Below, one piece after another: positions 23,977 to 28,609 of a stretch of DNA of 28,609 nucleotides. The first letter of the stretch is position 1; each line of letters starts with the position of its first letter. The notes under the pieces are model-generated. The model did not search any database, had not been told where the DNA came from, and worked only from the letters and a program-made list of their open reading frames with translations. The position numbers and the translations under genes are program-made. This DNA is from DATKCN01 sp035513175 (GTDB lineage Bacteria > Chloroflexota > Chloroflexia > Thermomicrobiales > CFX8). Location: assembly GCA_035513175.1 (NCBI GenBank), contig DATKCN010000122.1, positions 1 to 28,609 of the forward strand, in the 5' to 3' direction.

Positions 23977-24954
23977 TTGACCGACGCACACACCACCCGC
24001 TACGAGACGTTCCACAGCAAAGGCCGCTGGCAGGGGCTGCCGACGAAGGTAGCCGACGGAGCGGCGCCGGTGAGCTTCGAACCGGTGCCCGGACTGGAGG
24101 GCGCCCCCGACGATGCGCCGGACGTGCTGATCTTCGGCGTGCCGAACACCGGCATGATGACCGGACAGCCGACAAACGTCATGCTGCTGGGCTACGTGGG
24201 CGACGCCGACCGGCGCCTGACACTGGTCGACACCGGTCCGAACGACGGCTTCGAGGCCCTGAGCGAGGCGTTCGACAACGCCGGCATCGACATGGCGCGC
24301 GTCGAGCGCATCGTCCTAACGCACTGTCATCCGGATCACGTCGGTAGCGCGTCCGCAGCGCAGGCGGCGAGCGGCGCGCTCGTCTTCGCCCACCCGCTGG
24401 AGCAGGAGCAAGTCGATCGGTTTGGGGAAGGTATCGAGGTCTCGCAGTGGATCGAGGATGGCGAGATGATCGCCTGCGACGGCTTTGCGCTGCGTCCGAT
24501 CCTGACGCCGGGTCACTCGCCAGGCCACGTCTGTCTCGTAGAGCCGCGCACGAAGGCGCTGCTGGCCGGCGACATGATGTCCGGGTTCGGCAGCGTCGGG
24601 ATCTTCCCGCCAAACGGCAGCGTGCGTGACTACATCGCCAGCCTGCGCCGCCTACTGGTCGAATACGAGACGACGCCGTTCGCCGCCGTCTGTCCCGGCC
24701 ACGGGCCGGTCATTGCCGACGCGCGCGCCAAGATCGCCGAGTACATCGAGCATCGCCTGCAACGCGAGGAGGAGATCTTTGCCGCCGTGGGTGATGGCCA
24801 TGCGACGCTGGACGACCTCGTCCCGGTGATCTATCCGGACGTCAACGACAACTTCGCCCGCGCGGCTCGTGGCACCTTGATCATGCATCTGCGGAAGCTG
24901 ATCGAGGACGGTCGCGTCCGTTCCGTTGATGAAACGACCTACACGGTGACGTGA
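23977..24954 (+). CDS. metallo-beta-lactamase-fold hydrolase, LACTB2-like
   Basis: 325 aa from TTG 23977, with AGGAGA 9 bases upstream. Reading further upstream in frame would pass through the heptad repeats and is not credible. Zinc ligands: LTHCHPDHVGS (the HxHxDH motif), His in PGHSPGHVC, Asp in LLAGDMM and His in CPGHGP. The C-terminus (NFARAARGTLIMHLRKLIEDGRV) is the small winged-helix-like extension of the LACTB2 group. The family includes thioesterases, ribonucleases and glyoxalase II-like enzymes. Beside a MaoC hydratase a CoA-thioesterase or lactonase role is possible, but this is inferred. It converges with the ABM-like gene, 15 bp between stops. Confidence 0.9.
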   Translation: MTDAHTTRYETFHSKGRWQGLPTKVADGAAPVSFEPVPGLEGAPDDAPDVLIFGVPNTGMMTGQPTNVMLLGYVGDADRRLTLVDTGPNDGFEALSEAFDNAGIDMARVERIVLTHCHPDHVGSASAAQAASGALVFAHPLEQEQVDRFGEGIEVSQWIEDGEMIACDGFALRPILTPGHSPGHVCLVEPRTKALLAGDMMSGFGSVGIFPPNGSVRDYIASLRRLLVEYETTPFAAVCPGHGPVIADARAKIAEYIEHRLQREEEIFAAVGDGHATLDDLVPVIYPDVNDNFARAARGTLIMHLRKLIEDGRVRSVDETTYTVT

Positions 24955-24969
24955 CCTCACCACCGCGAG

Positions 24970-25278
24970 CTATGCCGACGGCTTTGCCTGTTGCTCGACG
25001 ACGTCGAACCAGCGGTCCTCGCCATGGTTTTCCGTCGCGTCGTTCAGCGCCTCGCGGGTGCGCTGAAACGTCTCAGTCTCGTGCCAGCGCTCCCACGACA
25101 GACGGTCCTGCCACGAGCCGACGACGACCCGCCTGCGCCCGTCGCCTTGCGGGATCAACAGATGCAGGTCGACCCAGCCTGGCTGCTTGCGCGCGTCCAT
25201 CGCCCGGTCGTGGAACGCGTTGTCCCAGTCCTTCTCGCGTCCCGCCTTCACCGTCGTCTCAGTCATCACCGTCTGCAT
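24970..25278 (-). CDS. ABM-type monooxygenase-like small protein
   Basis: 102 aa from ATG 25278, with AAAGG 7 bases upstream. The frame extends to 25410, but that stretch is low-complexity and lacks a binding site. The pattern of strand (MQTVMTETTVKAGREKDW), helix (DNAFHDRAMDARKQPGWV), strand (LHLLIPQ ... RRVVVGSWQDRLSWERWHET) matches the antibiotic-biosynthesis-monooxygenase fold of small dimeric proteins. Members oxidise quinol-type aromatics or degrade haem, and many have no known role. It is the last gene of the - strand cluster that includes the crotonases. Confidence 0.78.
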   Translation of the reverse strand: MQTVMTETTVKAGREKDWDNAFHDRAMDARKQPGWVDLHLLIPQGDGRRRVVVGSWQDRLSWERWHETETFQRTREALNDATENHGEDRWFDVVEQQAKPSA

Positions 25279-25351
25279 GTCAGTGCCTTTCAGTTCTGAG
25301 CGCGGAGGACCGGAGCGTTGAAGCATCCGCTCGCTCCAGCCCATCCACCCC

Positions 25352-25630
25352 CTACACCCTGATCCCTCCGCCCTCCGGCCGTTTGAACCAGTCGAATTCC
25401 TGCAGGTCATCGCGCGTCGTCTTCAGCAGTATGCGTTCGGGGCCAACGCGTTCGATCTCGCTCTCCGGCACGAAGTACTCGCCGGTGCCATACATCCCCG
25501 AAGTTACGACCAGGAAGCGGCGGCCATTGTGTGCCTCGGTCCGCGCGACCGCGCCCAGCTGTTCGTCGTCGTAGGTCACGACACGTCGTCCGATCAGCGC
25601 CTCGATGTCGTGTTGTTCTCCGGTGCTCAT
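25352..25630 (-). CDS. PRC-barrel domain protein
   Basis: 92 aa from ATG 25630, with AGGAGAGG about 10 bases upstream. Core sequence IGRRVVTYDDEQLGAVARTE, then FLVVTSGMYGTGEYFVPESEIERVG and a final ILLKTTRDDL. This is the strand pattern of a PRC barrel: an entry strand with a VxxxDGExLGxV-like turn and a PxxxI segment. Free-standing PRC barrels are common in Chloroflexota and Actinobacteria and are thought to bind protein or RNA partners. It lies 133 bp after the PaaG-like gene and 73 bp before the ABM-like gene, all on the - strand. Confidence 0.78.
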   Translation of the reverse strand: MSTGEQHDIEALIGRRVVTYDDEQLGAVARTEAHNGRRFLVVTSGMYGTGEYFVPESEIERVGPERILLKTTRDDLQEFDWFKRPEGGGIRV

Positions 25631-25763
25631 GCGTCCGAAACCTCTCCTGGCGGGTTGCTGAAACGGCAACGCCGCATGAGCACATGCCGCACACGGGATG
25701 CCAGCAGTGAGCGGGGCGGTGACGAGTGTTTCACTGCCGCGCGCCTCGCGGTGTCCGAAATCG

Positions 25764-26564
25764 TCAGTGTCCGGTGAACTGAGGCTTGCGCTTCTCCAGG
25801 AAAGCCATGACGCCTTCGAGGTGATCGGCCGTCCGGCCCGCCTCTTCCATGAGCTGAGCCTCGTGCTCCAGCAACTCTTCGAGCGCGGGCATCAAGGCGC
25901 GGTTGAAGCCACGCTTTGTGAGTCCGATGGCCCGCGTTGGCAGCGCTGCCAGCTCATGCGCCCATGCCATCGTCGCCTCGACCAGCTCATCGGCTGGCAC
26001 GACGCGGTTCACGAGGCCCAGTCGCAGCGCCTCCTCGGCGTCCACCCGCGCGCCGGTGAAGGCCAGCTCGGACGCCCTGGCCAGCCCGACTAGCAGCGGC
26101 AGGATGAAGGTGCCGCCGGAATCCGGAATCAGCCCGACCCGCACGAAGGCTTCGACAATGCTGGCCTTGTCGGACGCGATTCGCAGGTCGCAGGCGAGCG
26201 CCATGCTGGCCCCTGCCCCGGCCGCCACGCCGTTCAGCGCCGCGATGACCGGCTTCTCGATCGTGCGGATCGCCAGCACGACCGGCAGGTAGTGTTCCCG
26301 GAAGTGGTTGCCCAGCGATGGAACCTGCCCGTCGCGGTAGCGCTCCCGGAGTACCGACAGGTCCTGCCCCGCCGAGAAGCCTCGGCCCGACCCGGTCAGG
26401 ACGATCGCCCGCACGCTGCCATCGACGGCGGCCTCCGACAAGGTCGTCTGCAATGCCGCAAGCAGTTCATCGTTGAAGGCGTTGAGCACATCTGGCCGGT
26501 TCATCGTCAGCGTCAGCACCCCGCCGTCCTGCTCGACGATCAGAACGTCATTCGTTGTGTCCAC
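25764..26564 (-). CDS. PaaG-like enoyl-CoA isomerase (crotonase family)
   Basis: 266 aa from GTG 26564, with AAGGAG 5-6 bases upstream. A longer frame to 26855 would translate the heptad array and part of the S23 gene and is rejected. Crotonase hallmarks: oxyanion-hole segments GRGFSAGQDLSVL and NGVAAGAGASMALACDL. Both catalytic Glu residues of enoyl-CoA hydratase are absent (Ala/Ser and Phe in their places). The Asp in VGLIPDSGGT, used by PaaG and related isomerases, is present. It therefore looks like a 1,2-epoxyphenylacetyl-CoA isomerase or Delta3-Delta2-enoyl-CoA isomerase. The phenylacetate-CoA-ligase-like gene in the same cluster supports an aromatic-acid role, but no epoxidase genes (paaABCDE) are in view. 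Confidence 0.88.
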   Translation of the reverse strand: MDTTNDVLIVEQDGGVLTLTMNRPDVLNAFNDELLAALQTTLSEAAVDGSVRAIVLTGSGRGFSAGQDLSVLRERYRDGQVPSLGNHFREHYLPVVLAIRTIEKPVIAALNGVAAGAGASMALACDLRIASDKASIVEAFVRVGLIPDSGGTFILPLLVGLARASELAFTGARVDAEEALRLGLVNRVVPADELVEATMAWAHELAALPTRAIGLTKRGFNRALMPALEELLEHEAQLMEEAGRTADHLEGVMAFLEKRKPQFTGH

Positions 26565-26577
26565 CGATGCTCCTTTT

Positions 26578-26607
26578 CGTAACGTGTAACGCGTAACGTG
26601 TAACGCG
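26578..26607 (+). repeat. GTAACGY heptad array, arm of the inverted pair around the S23-like gene
   Basis: C followed by four units (GTAACGT, GTAACGC, GTAACGT, GTAACGC) and a final G, 30 bases. It lies between the stop of the S23-like gene (26614) and the ribosome binding site of the PaaG-like gene (AAGGAG, about 26570-26575). It is an inverted copy of 27078-27107, matching at 29 of 30 positions. Confidence 0.9.
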
Positions 26608-26613
26608 ACGGGG

Positions 26614-27066
26614 CTAGGACGGTCGTCCGTTGGCGTCTTTGGCGGCGAGTTGGCGGGACACTGACGCTCGGAGACCTCCGATGAGCTGACCGACGCGCTT
26701 CGCTTGTAGCGAATGGCGCTGGAACGCGGCTTGCTCGATGGCCCCGACATCCATTGCGATGTAGAGGTGTGAGCGGAACTCCGCGCACGATGCCTTGGCG
26801 ATTGTGAGGAATCGATGGAACTCCCTGAGAGATGCTCGTTCGTGCCCCTCGGCAATGTTAGCCATGATCGACATCGCCGCTCGTTGCATCTGGTCTGACA
26901 AGCCGCGATCGAACGGTCGAATGTGAGATCGGGAAATCTGGTAAATGTCCGCTACGAGTTCCCTTGCCTTCTGCCACGCAATCAGGTCTTCGAAATCGAC
27001 GACGGCTCGATACGATGTCTTTTCTTCCTCAAGACTGGAAACGTCTTCAAACGTCAACTCATCCAT
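26614..27066 (-). CDS. four-helix-bundle protein, S23 / rRNA intervening-sequence protein family
   Basis: 150 aa from ATG 27066, with GGAGGTG 5 bases upstream; the site abuts the heptad array. The family pattern is clear from residue 24: FEDLIAWQKARELVADIYQI, then GLSDQMQRAAMSIMANIAEG and REFHRFLTIAKASCAEFRSH. These are the four helices of the S23/Avd-like bundle, usually about 120 aa; an extra acidic N-terminus (MDELTFEDVSSLEEEK) and a basic tail are present. Relatives are encoded inside 23S rRNA intervening sequences or accompany retroelements (Avd), and others stand alone with unknown roles; they are thought to bind nucleic acid. GC content falls to about 50% in its 5' third, lower than its neighbours, which hints at transfer. 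It sits between crotonase genes, bracketed by inverted heptad arrays. Confidence 0.92.
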   Translation of the reverse strand: MDELTFEDVSSLEEEKTSYRAVVDFEDLIAWQKARELVADIYQISRSHIRPFDRGLSDQMQRAAMSIMANIAEGHERASLREFHRFLTIAKASCAEFRSHLYIAMDVGAIEQAAFQRHSLQAKRVGQLIGGLRASVSRQLAAKDANGRPS

Positions 27067-27077
27067 CGCCGCACCTC

Positions 27078-27107
27078 CGCGTTACACGGTACGCGTTACA
27101 CGTTACG
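27078..27107 (-). repeat. inverted heptad array upstream of the S23-like gene
   Basis: Read on the - strand: C, then GTAACGT, GTAACGC, GTACCGT, GTAACGC, G. There is one change against the 26578-26607 array. Its first TAA (27105-27103) is the stop codon of the zinc-ribbon crotonase. Its last base touches the GGAGGTG ribosome binding site of the S23-like gene. Confidence 0.9.
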
Positions 27108-28059
27108 ACAGTTCCACTCCGCATACCCCACAGTGCCGAAACTCCTCTGGCAGCCCCGTCGCGCCGCACGCCTGACAGGTTTGTGAATACGCCCCCCAGC
27201 GGCGCTCGGTCGATTCACCGGCTGCCGCGCGCTCGCGGAACATCATGTAGTCCGGCAGGCGCTTTTCGCTGAAGGCGGTCATGCCTTCGTAGGTTTCCCA
27301 TGCCGCCGTGTGGACGGCCAGCCAGTCGCGGGCGTGGCCGATGGTGACGCCCCACGAGAGGTCGCGCCAGAAGTTCGTCTGCTGCTTGGCGTAGCGCATG
27401 ATAGTCGGCAGCTTCTCGATCAGCTTCTGCGCCAGCTCGTCGACCGCCGCGTCGAGCTGATCGCGCGGCACGACGCGGTTCACCAGACCCCAGTCCAGCG
27501 CCTGCCGCGCGCCGATCGGCTCCGAGAGCCAGATCATTTCCCGCGCTCGCCGGTCGCCGATGATCAGCGGCAGCCATTGCGTCGCCCCGCCGGCAGGGAC
27601 GCTGCCACGCGCCGTGCCGATCTGCCGGATCGTGATGTCGTCGGCCGCGACGGCCAGATCGCAGGAGATGTTGAACTCGTTGCCGCCACCTACCACGATG
27701 CCGTTCAGCCGCGCGATCGTCGGCTTGCCAATGTTGCGCAGTCGTTCGTGCGCGTCGATGAAGGCGCCCATCCACTTCCAGTAGTCGCGGGGGCGTGGGA
27801 CGAAGCTGGCTTCCTGCTCGCGCAGGTCGGCGCCAGTGCAGAACGCGCGATCCCCCGCGCCGGTGAGAATCAGCACGCCGACCGAGTCGTCCCACGACGC
27901 GTCCTCAAAGGCTCGCTCCAGCTCCTTGAGCGTCTGGAAGTCGAACGAGTTGAGCACCTCCGCGCGATTGATCGTCACCGTCGCGCGCCAGTCGCGTTTC
28001 TCGTAGATAATCTTCTCGAACGCGAACGACTCCGCTGGCTGTCCCTTCGGCGCGCTCAT
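27103..28059 (-). CDS. crotonase-family protein with C-terminal zinc ribbon
   Basis: 318 aa from ATG 28059, with AAGGAG 11 bases upstream. The crotonase core spans about 15-270: oxyanion-hole segments GDRAFCTGADLRE and NGIVVGGGNEFNISCDLAVA, then GSVPAGGATQWLPLIIG. One hydratase-type Glu is kept (GGNEF) and the second is Gly. The GGATxxLPLxIG pattern and GS before it resemble 6-oxocyclohex-1-ene-1-carbonyl-CoA hydrolase (Oah/BamA) and, less closely, MenB. The last 30 residues form a CxxC...CxxC ribbon (CQACG and CGVCG), unusual for a crotonase. It may be a ring-opening hydrolase or a hydratase in aromatic-CoA breakdown. It lies 25 bp behind the ligase gene. Its stop codon lies inside a heptad array, so the present 3' end may have been shaped by that insertion. 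Confidence 0.85.
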   Translation of the reverse strand: MSAPKGQPAESFAFEKIIYEKRDWRATVTINRAEVLNSFDFQTLKELERAFEDASWDDSVGVLILTGAGDRAFCTGADLREQEASFVPRPRDYWKWMGAFIDAHERLRNIGKPTIARLNGIVVGGGNEFNISCDLAVAADDITIRQIGTARGSVPAGGATQWLPLIIGDRRAREMIWLSEPIGARQALDWGLVNRVVPRDQLDAAVDELAQKLIEKLPTIMRYAKQQTNFWRDLSWGVTIGHARDWLAVHTAAWETYEGMTAFSEKRLPDYMMFRERAAAGESTERRWGAYSQTCQACGATGLPEEFRHCGVCGVELS

Positions 28060-28084
28060 CGTGCGACCGGCTCCTTCCCGCGAT

Positions 28085-28609
28085 TCAGTGCCCGTCTTCC
28101 GCGCGACGGTCCACGACCCGCACGGCCTTGCCGACCTCGATCCGTTCCAGCTCCCCGGAACCCAGCAGGCGCACCTGCATCGTCAGATCGAAGCGGCTCT
28201 TCAGCAGCCGCGCAATCTGCTCTCCCAACGTCCGCACGTCTTGCGCGGGCGCTGTCTCAGCGTACGGTCCTGTCAGCTCCGCCTGCACCTCGATCGTCTC
28301 GGTGCGGCCGTTCCAGTCGATGACGATCTGGTAGAACGGCGCGATCTCGTCAAAGCCCAGCAACGTGGCCTCGATTTCGGACGGGTAGACGTTCACCCCG
28401 TGCAGGATCAGCATGTCGTCGTAACGCCCGCGCAGGCGGGCCATGCGGCGGCCCGTGCGGCCACAGGAACACGGCTCGTCGACCAGCGCCGAGATGTCGC
28501 CGGTGCGGTAGCGGATGACCGGCATCGCTTCCTTCGTCAGTGTCGTGAAAACGAGCTCGCCGTAGTGTCCCGGCGGCATCTGCTCGCCGGTGTTCGGGTC
28601 GACCACCTC
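28085..28609 (-). CDS. phenylacetate-CoA ligase-like protein, C-terminal part (5' end outside window)
   Basis: The frame is open to the window edge; about 174 residues are visible. They match the C-terminal part of the PaaK-type adenylate-forming ligases: EVVDPNTGEQMPPGHYGELV, FTTLTKEAMPVIRYRTGDI, then CSCGRTGRRMARLRGRYDDM and LILHGVNVYPSEIEATLL. The RYRTGD and GRxDD motifs bind ATP and drive the domain swing. The last segment GELERIEVGKAVRVVD holds the usual place of the catalytic Lys (GK). Such enzymes activate phenylacetate or another aromatic acid with ATP and CoA. It is the most upstream visible gene of the - strand cluster, followed by the two crotonases, and gives the cluster its aromatic-acid character. 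Confidence 0.92.
   Translation of the reverse strand, partial: EVVDPNTGEQMPPGHYGELVFTTLTKEAMPVIRYRTGDISALVDEPCSCGRTGRRMARLRGRYDDMLILHGVNVYPSEIEATLLGFDEIAPFYQIVIDWNGRTETIEVQAELTGPYAETAPAQDVRTLGEQIARLLKSRFDLTMQVRLLGSGELERIEVGKAVRVVDRRAEDGH

Noticed and set aside
26565..26855. N-terminal extension of the PaaG-like protein
   Set aside because: It would translate the heptad array (VTRYTLR pattern) and part of the S23 gene. The GTG at 26564 has a strong AAGGAG.
23843..27107. Heptad arrays as a CRISPR array
   Set aside because: The units are 7 bases, directly tandem and without spacers, and no cas gene is nearby.
26560..27125. Target-site duplications around the S23 unit
   Set aside because: The bases just outside the two arrays (CTCCTTTT and ACAGTTCC) do not match, so transposition cannot be shown this way.
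1..28609. tRNA, rRNA or riboswitch genes
   Set aside because: No cloverleaf, rRNA-like segment or known riboswitch core was recognised by eye. A covariance-model search would be needed to exclude small RNAs.

Overview
The window is about 28.6 kb of GC-rich bacterial chromosome. It codes densely on both strands, often starts genes at GTG or TTG, and has strong GGAGG-type ribosome binding sites. The mix of genes suggests a Chloroflexota (Thermomicrobia-like) organism: a DUF916/WxL-like surface pair, long PAS/GAF sensor proteins, an FCD-type GntR regulator, a GGT/RraA/peptide-ABC cluster and intergenic heptanucleotide repeats. This is inference from gene style only. There is no rRNA or other taxonomic marker. 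I found no tRNA, rRNA, CRISPR array, transposase, integrase or phage gene.

Layout. (1) 1-1400, + strand: the C-terminal end of a DUF916-like membrane-anchored surface protein, then a secreted WxL-like protein closed by a hairpin. (2) 1506-4960, + strand: a promoter with a pair of palindromic operators, an orotate-phosphoribosyltransferase-like protein lacking the usual catalytic lysine, and an 848-aa PAS/GAF histidine kinase. (3) 5012-12249, - strand: a peptide-type ABC operon (substrate-binding lipoprotein, two permeases, no ATPase) followed by an RraA-like protein, a GGT-family Ntn-hydrolase with altered substrate residues, and an NHL-repeat protein. An FCD-GntR regulator (12688-13395) lies just upstream and probably controls it. 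(4) 13694-19405, + strand: a large GT-C-like membrane protein, then a 1033-aa receiver-like/GAF/PAS/GAF/GGDEF/HD-GYP protein. Its receiver and GGDEF sites are degenerate and its HD-GYP site is intact. (5) 19413-22709, - strand: a Crp/Fnr regulator, an M28 peptidase and an AroM-family protein with two racemase-like cysteines. (6) 22878-24954, + strand: a YdhR-like small protein, a MaoC dehydratase and a metallo-beta-lactamase-fold hydrolase. (7) 24970-28609, - strand: a phenylacetate-CoA-ligase-like protein (cut by the window edge), a crotonase with a C-terminal zinc ribbon, an S23-type four-helix-bundle protein, a PaaG-like crotonase, a PRC-barrel protein and an ABM monooxygenase-like protein. 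This looks like aromatic or acyl-CoA metabolism.

The most unusual signal is a repeat architecture seen twice. Tandem GTAACGY heptads occur as inverted pairs between co-directional genes. At 26578-27107 the pair matches at 29 of 30 positions and encloses exactly one gene, the S23-like protein. At 23843-23956 a shorter pair encloses only 68 bp. Both lie between the end of one acyl-CoA-type gene and the ribosome binding site of the next gene. This resembles an IVS-like or MITE-like element with full and empty forms, or a structured intercistronic RNA. It is the best candidate here for an undescribed element.
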